From contig WNNJ02000175.1 of assembly GCA_012934845.2 (NCBI GenBank), positions 1 to 64,000 on the forward strand: a stretch of 64,000 bases of DNA. The letters run 5' to 3'. The notes beneath the pieces were generated by a model. It did not search any database. It saw only the letters and a program-made list of their open reading frames with translations, and was not told the origin of the DNA. This DNA comes from Pomphorhynchus laevis (Eukaryota > Acanthocephala > Palaeacanthocephala > Echinorhynchida > Pomphorhynchidae). Made by a program: the position numbers and the translations under genes. Numbering within the stretch: position 1 is the stretch's first letter; every line of letters starts with the position of its first letter. Positions 9,973 to 20,529 of this stretch are shown in pieces.

Positions 9973-10554
9973 TCATGTGTCGAGAAGGTGTGAACAGAGG
10001 AGGTGTTTGAATGTGATAAAGGAGGGAGCGCGACGGACGTCGAGAAAGAGTTGATTCCAGGCGAGTGAGGCGGCGACGAGGAAGGATCGGAGACCATAGT
10101 TGTTGGAGTAATTGGGAACGTGGAGTAAGAGGGTATGACGGGAACGCAACGATAGCGAGGTGGGGCGAGTGTCGTCTAAGAAAGGAAGGTGAACGATGAA
10201 CGGTTGCCTGATCATCTTCCTTTAAGAAAGGAAGATGAACGATGGAGAGCCGACAGCGATGAGACGAAAAGTTACGAGAAGAAGGCGGAGTTTGATGCGG
10301 ATTTGGATGGTGGGCCAGGAGAGTTGGGCAAAATATGTAGATGTGTGGTCGAAGCAACGGAGACGAAAGATCACTCGAACAGTGGAGTTGATTATGCGTT
10401 GTAGTGGTAGGATTATTGATTTTGGAGAATTGGCGAAAAGGCTAAGGCAGTAATCGATTTTAGGGAAAAGAAGCGATGAAAGAAGAGAAACACAAGAACG
10501 GAATTCGATAAGAGAGCGGATACGGCGGATGTCACGGAGAATTAAGTTAGACAA
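9973..10554 (-). pseudogene. LINE B2 RT thumb and C-terminus
   Basis: Two frames cover this region. The first (10222-10554) has ILRDIRRIRSLIEFRSCVSLL and RCFDHTSTYFAQL, ending with GSPSFI. The second (9973-10215) has LPFLDDTRPTSLSLRSRH and YGLRSFLVAASLAWNQL. They are parted by the palindromic insertion at 10200-10237, which is absent from B1. Confidence 0.8.
10213..10237. repeat. Snap-back palindrome inside LINE B2
   Basis: The arms CATCTTCCTTT and AAAGGAAGATG (11 bp, 3-base loop) lie inside LINE B2. B1 has no such inversion at the matching site (about 34365-34395). The insert also repeats the local sequence AAGAAAGGAAGGTGAACG in direct orientation. Confidence 0.85.
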
Positions 10555-10725
10555 GCGAACCTTTTCACGGGCGAAGGGTTTAAGGGAAAGGTGAACATCA
10601 AAAATGGAAGCCTAAGAAAGTGAGATTGTGGACTATGGGGATGATCGATGAGGCAAAAGATACAGCGAGAGGAGATATGTTTGGATTACGGGGGAAGATC
10701 CACATTATTTTAGACTTGTCGGGGT

Positions 10726-11184
10726 TTAGAACGAGATGGAGATTGGAGAGACGTTCGTAGATAGAAGAAAGCAGTTGGATGCAGAAATGCCGATATCGTG
10801 TATGCGATGTGCAGGTGCATGAGCATAGATGAGGATGTCATCGGCGTATTGCATGACGTTAAAGGAAAAAAGTTTGATAAACTGAGAGAGATCGCCAAGC
10901 AGAAGAGAGAAAAGCAGGGGACCTTGGACTGAACCTTGTGGGACCCCGCAAAAAATAGGGATGGGAGGGGAGGATGATGAATTAGAACAAACGCGAAACG
11001 AACGGTCGGATAGATATGTGGCAAACCATGCTACGGAGGGAGAAGAAAAGCCGTAATCATAACGAAGGCGATGAATGAGGACGGAGTGATCGACAATGTC
11101 GAAGGCGGAGGAGAGGTCGAGGGAGATGAGAACACTATATAGAGCCTTATCTCTAGAAATGAGTAAGTCGCTGTAAACTTTCAT
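10726..11184 (-). pseudogene. LINE B2 RT palm
   Basis: This 152-residue frame contains LISLDLSSAFDIVDHSVLIH, GVPQGSVQGPLLFSLLLGDL and the catalytic QYADDILIYAHAPAHRIHD. Gln replaces Leu in the usual GSVLGP. The frame is lost on both sides, so the RT is not complete. Confidence 0.85.
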
Positions 11185-11959
11185 GCAGGCGATTTCTGTG
11201 GAGTGATTAGAGCGGAAAGCGGATTGGATAGGATGGTACAGGTTGGATGAGGAGAGATAAACGTTGATCTTTATTAAGATGATGCGTTCTAAGAGCTTAG
11301 AAAGAGAAGGGAGTAGTGAAATGGGACGATAGCTAAAAGGAAGGGAAGGGTCGAGTGATTGTTTCTTAAGGAGGGGACGAACGATTGCGGATTTTTAGTG
11401 TGAAAGGGAAGATACGACTGCGAATGGACGAGTTAAACAAGGTTGTGAGAAATGGGGATATCGATTGGCATATGGATTTAAGTATGTGGGTAGGCAGGGG
11501 ATCGGCAAGTGATGTTTTGCTGGGCAATGACATGAGGACAGATGATACTTCGTTAGGTGAGACATGTAGAAGATGAAAGAGTTCCGGAAGAATGAGGCTA
11601 GGCGGGGCCGAGTGAGATAGGATGGAGAACTGGGCTTGAGAGAGCAACGTTGATACTTTAGTCTGGAAAAATGACGAATAATCATGGGGATTGATGTTGC
11701 ACGGCGGCGAGGAGCGAGCAAGAATTGAGTTAAAAGTATTCCATAGAGTCTTAGTGTTGAATGAAGTGATGATTTAATGTTGTCAAAAGGAGTTGCATTT
11801 GGTACGTAGTAGGTGGAGATGAGACCGCCGATTAGCAAGATAGGTATCACGGAAAGACGTTGGATCGTGCGGAAATCACGTCTGAGAGAGCGGTGATATA
11901 CTCGAAAAGCATGACGGAGTCGAAGCTTTGAGAGTAGGCACTGGATGTCAATCCATGAC

Positions 11960-13078
11960 CATACTTACTATGTTTAGTACAGTTAGTATGCCCGAAACAA
12001 AGTTCAAATAAATAAACTAGTAATGATCTTACTAATGCAATATATACAACCTCTAACTGAGTGTGAGAGGCTCCTAATGCCGAAATGCGTCTTAGCAGAT
12101 AAAGTCGGCAACTGCATTTTCTGACGACCTCATCAATATGAAGAGACCAAGATAGATTGGCTGTATAATTAACGCCTAATATTCGAAGATTATTAACACT
12201 GATCGACTATCGATGGGCTATGTCGACATTTTAGGTTAATATGCATAATTTTTGATTTTGATATATTTAAGCTCAATAGATTTAGAACAGTCCTTTTAAT
12301 CAGATTGTCCAACTCTAGCTTAACGTCTCTATTAGAATTTAAGAAGTTCGACGAACTTACAATTATGGAGATGTCATCAGCGAATTTCACACATACGCTG
12401 GATTGCAGAATAGAATAAAAATCATTAATGTAGACGGCGAACTAAAACGGCGATAACGCGCTTTCTTGAGGTACTCTGATTGACATTGTATAACTCTCTG
12501 AAACTATCTCTTTGTAACCTACACGTTGAGTTCTATCTAGTAAATATGAGGAAATAAAGGCTATCTGCCAGTATGGGAAGTTGTTTTTAACTAACTTGTT
12601 GATTAAAATGTGATGATTGACACAATCGAAGGCTTTTGAAATATCGACCTGAATAATTTGTACTATGGGACAGCTTGATGAGTCAAGTTCTTTTAGCAAT
12701 CGTTCATTAATCGCGACAAGGGCGTTCGTAGCACTCCGGTTAGGTTTGAAAGCAAATTGAGAGTTGGATACCGTAGTTATGTATTTATCCAAAAATCTCT
12801 TTTTAAAACACATCTCTAGGACTTTTGCTATAGCCGGTACTAGACTTATGGGCCTAAAATTGTCGATTGTGATACGTAATTTGTCTTTGGGTATCAAGCG
12901 AACCATAGACTGTTTTAAGCAACTTGGAACAATTCCCATTCTGAATATGGAGGTAAACATAATTGAAAGAGGTTCTGTTAATAAATCAGATAATTCATGT
13001 AGAGCCCATATAGGCATACCTGGCCCACATGATTTGTTTTTCCTTATCTTTAACCTTATCTGTGTACGCTCATTCGCT
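11960..13078 (-). mobile_element. LINE J, APE-type RT remnant
   Basis: This minus-strand non-LTR element covers the RT from the fingers to the thumb. It has NFRPISLVPAIAKVLE, IQVDISKAFDCVNHHILI, the palm box KFADDISIIVSS (12193-12390) and a thumb remnant at 12020-12190 with SWSLHIDEVV. The GVPQGS box reads RVPQESALSPF, so Gly is lost. Its upstream side touches the gypsy remnant at about 13,078. The family (CR1- or Jockey-like) is uncertain. Confidence 0.75.
12442..13078 (-). pseudogene. LINE J RT fingers and palm
   Basis: This is the largest open frame of LINE J. It starts at KNKSCGPGMPIWALHELSD, the pre-palm block shared by many LINEs, and passes through SNSQFAFKPNRSATNALVAI to the palm. 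The open reading continues beyond 13,078 into unrelated gypsy sequence by chance. The frame breaks before the catalytic ADD box, which lies in another frame. Confidence 0.75.
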
Positions 13079-13079
13079 C

Positions 13080-14650
13080 GGATGAATAGATAATTGATGG
13101 TAAGCTGATTGTAGATCAAATATACTAAATATCCGATATTGCAATACGCTCTGTACAATTTCGTCGATCCGTGGCAATGGATATGCATCAAGACATGTGA
13201 ATCTATTGATTGTTTGAGCATAGTCGACAACCATTCGACGTTTTGCTGGCCCGTTGTTAATTACTTGGACTTGGGCTCTTCATGGAGACTGGCTAGGTTC
13301 AATAATTTTGTCGTGCAACAATCTATCCAGTTCTGATTTTATGAATCAGAACTTTACAAACGACGGGATTTGTAACGATAGCGTGGCAATCCGATGTCAA
13401 TGTAGAAAACAATCTAAGAGAGTCGACGAGCATTGTCGACAACGTATTAATGATCAATGGATCCCTTCTCCTATGGAATCGCATTGTTACGGATTCATAG
13501 CTGCGCATAAACGGATGCCCCAAAATAATTTGGTAGCTCAGATTCGGTAAGCATAAGAAGCGAACGTTTCTATGCTTTGCTCCTTGTACGTATATGTCTG
13601 CTTGACACGAGTTGAGTGCTACCGACGTTTGAGCTTTCGAGGCCATCGATACCATTTCGCTACACGGATATGATCTCAGTCCCAACTGGACAACCACTTC
13701 CGAATCTATGAAATTCTCCGAACTACCTGTGTCGAATAAAGCCAAAATTAATGAATCGTTAATTCGAATGTGTATCTCAGCTTTTTTCAAGCAGCATCGA
13801 TCACCTGTTGTCGATAATATTGAAGTTAAACGAGTTGCCTGATTATCGGTATCCAGCGCATTCAATCTCTTTTTTTTGTAATCGCGACTTGCACACAGTT
13901 GCAAAATGTACACAGTGCCGGCAAGAACTATTACGAGCTCCGTATCGCGATCTTGGATGCCATGTTTGTCCACAGAAGAAACACGTTCTTGTAGTAACAG
14001 CTAGCGTGGGAGTGTCGATGTCGCTCGATTGATCTTGATGCTCATCATTGGTGTTTCCGTGATCTGATGTCGCTGAATGGACATGAGCATTTGTTGATCG
14101 AGTTACTCCGTAGCTTGCAGACTGAAACTCTGCAATTTTGAGTGCTCGTGCTTTAGTGTATGCAACATCCATAGTAAGGTTGTTACATTCTAGTAGACGC
14201 TGTCTGATAAAAGACGATTGAATTCCGGATACAAATGCGTCGCGCATAATAAGGTTCTTGTGATCTGCTGCTTACACTGCTTTGAAAGTACAATCCTTGC
14301 TCAAGGTCTCTAGCGTTTCTAGAAATTGATCGATTGTTTGGTCAGCGCTTTGTCTATGTGTGCTCAGTTTGTAACGCGCGAAAAGTTCATTGCGAGGTTT
14401 AACGTATAGTTGCTCGAGCCTTTTTATCGCTTCGTCGAAGGAATCGCATTCGCTGATGTAATTATATACTGTAGGTGATACCATATTAATTAACACTTCT
14501 ATACGATCACCATCTTCCAGATCTTTAATTGAATCCATATACTTATTAAATCGACGCTTCCAATGACCCCAAACCAAGGGTGCATCAACATCGTTCGGAT
14601 GAGCGGAAAACGCATCTGGCTTGAAAACTTTATCCATCGTTTGACCCACA
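13080..14650 (-). mobile_element. Ty3/gypsy-like LTR retrotransposon, fossil
   Basis: This is a broken, truncated remnant of a Ty3/gypsy-like element on the minus strand. Recognisable parts, in element order, are gag (14272-14649, with the Gln/Leu-rich capsid-type region and LYVKPRNELF), a zinc-knuckle region (13843-14247, CFFCGQTWHP), an aspartic protease (13323-13973, FDTGSSENF) and the very start of RT near 13,100-13,230. The rest of pol and both LTRs are not recognised. It carries several breaks and looks old. LINE J abuts its 3' side at about 13,078. Confidence 0.85.
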
Positions 14651-14889
14651 ACTGTTCAATAAATTGAAGTATATGGGAGCTTTATTGAACAATATATAAC
14701 ACGTAAAGCTATTAAAGCAAAGTAATAAGTTATTGGTAATTACAGGAAAGTTATCGTATCATTCGTGTAGACAAAGCGTCGCAGCGTAGAGGTGTATGAG
14801 TCGCTTTATATATTAAATCCAATATCATTGTCGATAACATAACGCAGTACTTTAATCCATGTGGAACTTGTGAACTCGTATTTGCAAGT
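14651..14889 (+). other. No gene recognised
   Basis: This stretch lies upstream of the gag remnant. It could hold decayed leader or LTR sequence of the gypsy element, but no repeat partner was seen in the window. Confidence 0.35.
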
Positions 14890-16145
14890 ATGTCAGTAAC
14901 GCATTATCAGTTCAATCTTGGTGTTCTATATATAACTCCTCAAGCTGACTGCATGACTAAGGAGTTTTGTGAATTAGTTAGGAGTGCGTTCCGTTGTTCA
15001 AGTAAATGCATTTTGGTTGATGACTTCAACATTCCCGGTGTTGGTGTTTGCGTGGATAATTCGTCTCGGCAATTCGGATGTGCCACCGATAGGAAGCTAT
15101 GGGAATTTATGGATGGGGAACTTTTGCTTGTTTAGCATGTTGATTTTCATACAAGGTTATCTTCCTCGTATTCTTCAATTCTCTATATTATCTTTTTACA
15201 TACAATTAACGACATCTCTGACATATGCAATGAAACTCCTGTAGGTAGCAGCGATCACTGCGTTATAAAGTTTAGTGTCAATATAGCCGGTGCTCAATTA
15301 GGCGACAATGCTGAGCCTGAATTATCGAAGCGCATGTGGCATAGTGTGAACGAATCTGATCTCTTAGAATATACATCCTATGTTGCATTTGACAATTTCA
15401 GTTCAGATGTTAGTGAACGTTGGCAGTCAATTCGTGACTGCTAATTAACAGACCACTTTGCTCCGAGGAAGCAAATCGTGCCATCTAAACGGAATAAACT
15501 TGCATGGTTTGAGTCCGAACTGAAGACACTAATAAGACGGCGTAATAACTTGTACAGATAATGTCGCTTAGACTCATCACTTCGATCAAAGTACAATGCA
15601 TGTCGAAATCAGTGTATCAGTGCTAGATCTCGCAAACGCATAATCTATGAACGTCAACTAATCAATTCTATTAATTCAAATCCGAAGTTATTTTGGTCAT
15701 ATATTCGTAGAAACAAATGTGTAAGACATCTTATATCGTCTTTAAAGTGTGGTAAACAGCTGGTTAATTCGCAGTCAGATATTTCGGAGACATTTGTAGA
15801 TTCATTTAGGCTTAGTGCTATGAACTCCACCAGTAACGATAATGATAATATTAGGATAAGCAATTTGTTGCCGTTCGGGGCATTTCACAGTTTCACAATC
15901 TTCTGTTTATGATGAGCTAGCTCGATTACCTATCAATTCATCTCCCGGTCCTGATTATATCTATCTCTTTCTGCTTAGAGCTTTAAGATCAATGCTAACT
16001 GTGACATTAACTGGACTGTTTCAAATATCAATTGATAAACGCGAAATACCACCGGACTAGAAATGCGCAATTGTAGTTCCGGTTTTTAAGGGTGCCATGC
16101 ACAATCCTGAAAATTACAGACCAGTGAGCTTAACTAGTATTATTA
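14890..16145 (+). mobile_element. LINE K, decayed endonuclease and RT start
   Basis: A 5' portion of an APE-type LINE survives in pieces. The endonuclease block at 14890-15135 has KCILVDDFNIPGVG, with Asp for Gly in the usual GDFN. Bases 15250-15870 read as a linker with scattered stops. Bases 15900-16140 hold SSPGPDYIYLFLLRAL and ENYRPVSLTS, the RT start. It ends abruptly at 16,145, where L starts on the other strand. Confidence 0.7.
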
Positions 16146-16600
16146 TACATTCAACAACATACGAGCATTAGCTCAAATAGCTGGCTCACAATAAGTTCGT
16201 AAATAAATTAATTAGTTATTAAAATAAGGAAATGCAACACGAAACATTGCTTGATCCATTCGTAGTCTTCTTTTAAAAGTATTAAGTGAACTGCATCCAA
16301 CGGTGTCTGCATCAAGGTTGTTCCAAAGCTCAACAATTCTTCTATCAAATTAAATCGCGCCCAATTTCTGTACTCTGTTTCTTCGAATAGTTAAAGAATG
16401 ATGGCGAAGAACATTTGAACAACGTAGTTGAACCCTACTCCGAAAACGGTGATGAGGACGTTGGAATAAATGCCAAACAAGGCATATATCCATGTACCGA
16501 CGGGTCCATGTGACGGTCTCAAGTCCTAATGATCTCAGTCTGTCTTCATAAGGTAGCGACGCCAACGTTGGTGCTAGCTTTGTTGCCCTGCGAAGTATTC
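16145..16600 (-). mobile_element. LINE L, 3' end of an APE-type element
   Basis: This minus-strand fragment encodes the RT C-terminus: LPYEDRLRSLGLETVTW, RRYMDICLVWHLF and a basic block, with RIVELWNNL downstream after a stop near 16,350. These are common in the C-terminal region of CR1-like RTs. K and L meet tail to tail at 16,145 and may be parts of one family. Confidence 0.65.
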
Positions 16601-16647
16601 AACAACTTAACCCCCAATAATGTTCACACATCGCTCAGCAAACGGCT

Positions 16648-17385
16648 TTGGGTATCGACGAAATATACAACAAGGTCATTCAATGGACACCAAATATCTT
16701 TGCACTTCCTGCTTGCACGGCCAGTCACAAATTTGTAGCTGTTCTGGCGTCACTGTACTCACAAGAAACTGTTGAGCGCGATCACGATACTCCCTATCTA
16801 ATGAAGACCGTCATATTTCCTCAGCTGATCTTACAGCGCATACAATCGGTAAAAGTTTCGTACATTCGAAAAGTATTAGAAAGACGTCTGAAATTCTGGA
16901 ACGAAAAACAATACAGTATTCTATACAGCGAGGCTCACTACTTACAATGCCAATTGACTAGTAGACGCTCACTTAAGCCCAAGGATTGGATTAACCTCTA
17001 CCAACAACTTCTGACAGCAGGAAAAGTTACGGCGTCCGCATCTGTCTTGGAGGAAAAATCGTCAGCAGCAGTACTACGTCCGGATGAAGTCATGAACGGT
17101 AGATCAGTCAAATCACAACTTCAAGATCTTCACCCACTTGCGAAAACTCCCCCTAAAGAAGCATTACTTACATCTGTTTACCCTAATTCAAAAGTACATC
17201 ACTCATGTCGTTTTTACACAATCGACGAAAATAGTATTATTACGGCTAGTGGACGAACAAAAGGTGGCGCTGGGCCGTCTGGCCTTGACTCAGCTTCCTG
17301 GCGCAATATGGTAGCCCGCTTCGGAGCTCAGTCTCAGATGTTAGCACAGTCTTTAACACAATTTGCAGTTTGGATTTCCACTTAA
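16648..17385 (+). CDS. D2 pre-RT region
   Basis: This 245-residue stretch lies before the RT palm. It has FPQLILQRIQSVKVSYIRK, a basic stretch with LTAGKVTASASVLEE, a linker, and GGAGPSGLDSASWRNMVARF, the conserved block shared by all D copies that opens the RT. It ends at a TAA in place of a Gln codon, after which the same frame continues. The initial codon is TTG, so no true start is visible. Confidence 0.75.
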   Translation: MGIDEIYNKVIQWTPNIFALPACTASHKFVAVLASLYSQETVERDHDTPYLMKTVIFPQLILQRIQSVKVSYIRKVLERRLKFWNEKQYSILYSEAHYLQCQLTSRRSLKPKDWINLYQQLLTAGKVTASASVLEEKSSAAVLRPDEVMNGRSVKSQLQDLHPLAKTPPKEALLTSVYPNSKVHHSCRFYTIDENSIITASGRTKGGAGPSGLDSASWRNMVARFGAQSQMLAQSLTQFAVWIST

Positions 17386-17595
17386 AAGGTACCAGCAAAA
17401 TCCCTGGAATGTTTTACGAGCTGCCGATTGATCGCTTTAAAAAAGAGCAACGGTAATATCCGACCAATAGGCGTGTGTGACACCGCTAGGAGAATAAATT
17501 CGAAAACAATTTTGGTACTCGTCAAAGAAGATATACAAGCCGTCGCTAGAAATCTTCAAACCGCGGCCGGATAACGGAGCGGTGCCGAATATGCT

Positions 17596-19476
17596 GTGCA
17601 TAAACTGCGATGGCTGTACAGAGCAAACACCGACGCGTGTCTCGTTTCCATCGATGCCTCAAATGCATTCAATTCTGTCAATAGGCAAGCCGCTCTCCAT
17701 AACCTTAAATTTATATGCCCATCTTTGTCGTGCGTTATACATAATCTGTACCAGAAGCCTTCAGTCTTAGCACTCGGTAGCGACAACCTGCTTTCCGAGG
17801 AGGGTTTTACGCTGGGCAACCCATTCGCAATGCCACGCTTTTCCCTAGTCTCTTTACTGCTAATAGACAAAATTCGACGGACCGTACCAGGTGTGCATCA
17901 AGTTTGGTTTGCCGACGACGCGAATTTTATTGGTTGCTCAAGCAAAATCAAAGTATGGAAAGTTCTTTCAATAGACGGTCCAAAGTACGGTTATTTCGTC
18001 AACCCAAGCAAGTCGCAAATACTATCGCACCATCGCCTACATGCTGACCAGCTACCGTCACCATACATAAAGATATTTTATGACGGAATGAGGGTGCTTG
18101 GATCTGCAGTCGGTACACCCGAATATAAAGCAGCTGAACTCAGCCAACGTGTGGATGCATGGGCAACATTACTAAGCCGTCTGGGCGAGGTCGCAAAAAG
18201 CAACCCACACGTAGCCTATGCAGGACTACCACACGCCATACAAGCAAAGTGGATTTATACCACAAGAACAATAAAGTGCGACAATGCTCTTTTAAAAGGC
18301 ATATCCGAGCAATTGAATAAAGAGCTCCTGAGCATCATAACAAGATTGCCAATCGAAAATGGATGGGAAATCATCGTGACATCCACCCTAGGTATGGGTG
18401 GTCTAGGAGTTCACGACCCCTCCCTAACCGCTCGTTCAAACTACGATCTCTCACAATCAATTAGCAACACCTACGAGTCAGGAATTATCGGACAGGCTTT
18501 GCGCGACATGCAATTAAAACAAATCAAACAGCTAGCGACATGTCATGATAATATACAAAACAAACGGTTGTCAGATGCCCTTCTCAAAATGGATATAGTT
18601 GCCCAGAACGCAACCAAACATGCTCGAAGAGAAGGCGCATCATCGTGGCTAAGCATCCTGCCCCTTAAAACTGATAAATTATACCTGTCTCCAAGGGAGT
18701 TCAGAGACGCTATCTCAGCACGCTATGGACAAACCCCGTCAGACCTGATCGGCAGAGCATGCCCATGTGGCGAACAACTGTCGCTGGGGCACGGACTTTC
18801 ATGTCCAAAAGGTGGATTGCCATCTATTCGGCATGACTCCGTTCGGGACGAAATTGCCAGGGAATTGGCGTCAATCGGTCGTGACATTGAGGTTGAACCA
18901 GTGCTGCAACCTATTCCAGACAACTTACATCTCGACACGGCAACAACATGTCGTGATTATGGTGCCCGAATTGATATATCCTGCCTAGGCTTAGGAAACG
19001 AGCGATTCGAGCGGACGTTCTTCGACGTCAACGTATTTAATATTTTTGCTCAGTCGTACGTCAGCCGGCCAGTCGATCCAGCATTTGACTACAATGTGTC
19101 GCGAAAAAATGTTAAATATCTAAAAAGGGTGACGAAAGTAGAACACGTTAAATTCATTCCGCTGATATTTTCTTCGTCAGGTGGTATGGGAAAGGAGTCG
19201 CAAGCCTTGATAAAGCGGATAGCAACGGCAATAGCGCAAAGGGGTATTATTGAATGCGCGCATGCTGTGATACACTTAAAGCGTCGCATCTCATTCATAA
19301 TAGCCCGATCGGCCTCCGCATGCCGCAGAAGCGCGCGATCACAATCAAAAATCAAACAATTCGCGAACCAAAGCGCCCGAACAACCGTGGATACTTGTAA
19401 TGAACTCGGCAAAACAATCAGATGGCGCGACGAAGAAGGTGGCGAACTTTGCCAATTGCAACAATTATATTTATAA
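17596..19476 (+). CDS. D2 reverse transcriptase with RLE nuclease
   Basis: This 626-residue frame carries the RT palm, thumb, knuckle and nuclease used for target-primed retrotransposition. Motif A is SIDASNAFNSVNRQ (about residue 22). The catalytic box is VWFADDANFIGCS (about 102), then GPKYGYFVNPSKSQIL (about 128). The linker holds GGLGVHDPS and GASSWLSILPLK. The knuckle is CPCGEQLSLGHGLSCPKGG (about 391), then IRHDSVRDEIA. Nuclease acidic residues lie in VEPVLQPI, ARIDISC and FFDVNVFN. A C-terminal domain with FSSSGGMGKES and a basic tail follows. The box before the palm reads GFTLGNPFAM where D3 has GVTQGDPLSM, a loss that should disable the RT. Confidence 0.85.
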   Translation: MHKLRWLYRANTDACLVSIDASNAFNSVNRQAALHNLKFICPSLSCVIHNLYQKPSVLALGSDNLLSEEGFTLGNPFAMPRFSLVSLLLIDKIRRTVPGVHQVWFADDANFIGCSSKIKVWKVLSIDGPKYGYFVNPSKSQILSHHRLHADQLPSPYIKIFYDGMRVLGSAVGTPEYKAAELSQRVDAWATLLSRLGEVAKSNPHVAYAGLPHAIQAKWIYTTRTIKCDNALLKGISEQLNKELLSIITRLPIENGWEIIVTSTLGMGGLGVHDPSLTARSNYDLSQSISNTYESGIIGQALRDMQLKQIKQLATCHDNIQNKRLSDALLKMDIVAQNATKHARREGASSWLSILPLKTDKLYLSPREFRDAISARYGQTPSDLIGRACPCGEQLSLGHGLSCPKGGLPSIRHDSVRDEIARELASIGRDIEVEPVLQPIPDNLHLDTATTCRDYGARIDISCLGLGNERFERTFFDVNVFNIFAQSYVSRPVDPAFDYNVSRKNVKYLKRVTKVEHVKFIPLIFSSSGGMGKESQALIKRIATAIAQRGIIECAHAVIHLKRRISFIIARSASACRRSARSQSKIKQFANQSARTTVDTCNELGKTIRWRDEEGGELCQLQQLYL

Positions 19477-19617
19477 ACAAATGACCGCTCAATCGTCTAG
19501 TGGACCCATTTGCGGGAACACCTTTTTTTGTAAATTTATCAAATAAATATTTATTAAAAAAATTATTATTATACTGTTGATAATAATACTGGATTGTTGT
19601 AATAATACTGTAATGTT

Positions 19618-19658
19618 GTACTGGATTGTTGATCTATACTCGATCAACAATCCAGTAC
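19618..19658. repeat. Perfect 17-bp palindrome between D2 and D3
   Basis: The arms GTACTGGATTGTTGATC and GATCAACAATCCAGTAC enclose the loop TATACTC. The left arm also echoes direct repeats of CTGGATTGTTG just upstream (19,589 onward). It sits at the junction of two elements. Confidence 0.9.
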
Positions 19659-19719
19659 CAGGATACTATCTCGATCTTTAATTGTGAATGGGAATACTGT
19701 TAGTTCGATTCTTCAATAA

Positions 19720-20529
19720 GTGCATCCAGAGGGCTGTCCAATTAATGATCGAGCAATCATGCGAAAAAAGACAGTAAATGCGAAGGATCATCATACATCC
19801 CTTTATCTTTCATTGGATAAAGATGTCATTATTCGTGCTTCAAAGAAGACGAGCGGTGGTGCTGGACCTTCGGGATTATATGCCCTTTTTTGGCGACGAA
19901 TGCTGACGTGTTTCTCTGAACATTCGACTCGGCTTGCTAGTGTCGTTGCTGATTTTGCCGTTTCCTTGGTGACACAAAAATGGCGGCCTGAATCTCTTGA
20001 TGCGTTTCGTGCAAGTAGACTAGTTGCGTTATCGAAAAAGTCGGGTGGTTTGAGACCGATTGGAATTGGTGATGTGGCACGCAGAATTATCTGTAAATCA
20101 ATTCTTGCTACCATTAAGGAAGACATACAAGATGCAGCAGGTATCGTTCAATTGTGTGCTTCGCAACGATGTGGTTTGGAATTCGCTGTTCATTCTCTTC
20201 GAAAATCTTTCAGCGCTAGTTCCGTAAATGGATTGCTAGCAGTAGATGCGGCGAATGCTTTCAATTCTGTTGATCGCACCGTAATGATCAAAAGCATTCA
20301 ATTCACGTGCCCTGCTCTCTCACAGATAATTGAAAACATGTATTCTGCGAAAACTGAACTTGTCTTAGGTGGAGAATCCATTTATTCATCCAAAGGTGTG
20401 ACACAAGGCGATCCATTATCGATGGCCGCATTTGCTATGGCAACTATCCCTTTAATTAATATAATTGGTCATCGTTTCCCAGACATCGTTCAACGTTGGT
20501 ATGCAGATGACGCTAATTTTTGTTGGTAG
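19720..20529 (+). CDS. D3 reverse transcriptase palm
   Basis: This 269-residue frame has GGAGPSGLYALFWRRM (about residue 45), SGGLRPIGIGDVARRI (about 107), CASQRCGLEFAVHSL (about 146), motif A AVDAANAFNSVDRT (about 173), KGVTQGDPLSMAAFAMATI (about 227) and the start of YADDANF (about 262). All catalytic landmarks up to motif C are intact. A frameshift right after the YADD box parts it from the thumb. Confidence 0.82.
   Translation: MHPEGCPINDRAIMRKKTVNAKDHHTSLYLSLDKDVIIRASKKTSGGAGPSGLYALFWRRMLTCFSEHSTRLASVVADFAVSLVTQKWRPESLDAFRASRLVALSKKSGGLRPIGIGDVARRIICKSILATIKEDIQDAAGIVQLCASQRCGLEFAVHSLRKSFSASSVNGLLAVDAANAFNSVDRTVMIKSIQFTCPALSQIIENMYSAKTELVLGGESIYSSKGVTQGDPLSMAAFAMATIPLINIIGHRFPDIVQRWYADDANFCW

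Larger units (their letters stand above)
9905..11935 (-). mobile_element. LINE B2, CR1/L2-like, 5'-truncated
   Basis: This minus-strand copy of LINE B runs from the ORF2 linker (about 11,930) through RT to the 3' UTR, ending near 9,915 with the B tail (GTGGCAAATGCGTGCCAGCG read on plus). Remnants are the linker (11395-11860), RT N-terminal part (11366-11647), palm (10726-11184), thumb (10222-10554) and C-terminus (9973-10215). It is more diverged than B1 and B3. A snap-back palindrome interrupts it at 10213-10237. Confidence 0.88.
16604..19560 (+). mobile_element. RLE-type LINE D2, best preserved copy
   Basis: This is the most complete D element. A single frame of about 940 codons runs from about 16,648 to 19,476 and is broken only by two stops (17383 and 17572). 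Both are TAA where D3 has Gln (CAA). It ends with a 3' UTR carrying GGACCCATTTGCGGGAACAC at about 19,500 and an A/T-rich tail. The 5' end and any N-terminal zinc fingers are missing or unrecognised. Confidence 0.85.

Noticed and set aside
14651-14889. LTR of the gypsy element
   Set aside because: No second copy of this sequence lies on the other side of the element, so an LTR cannot be shown.
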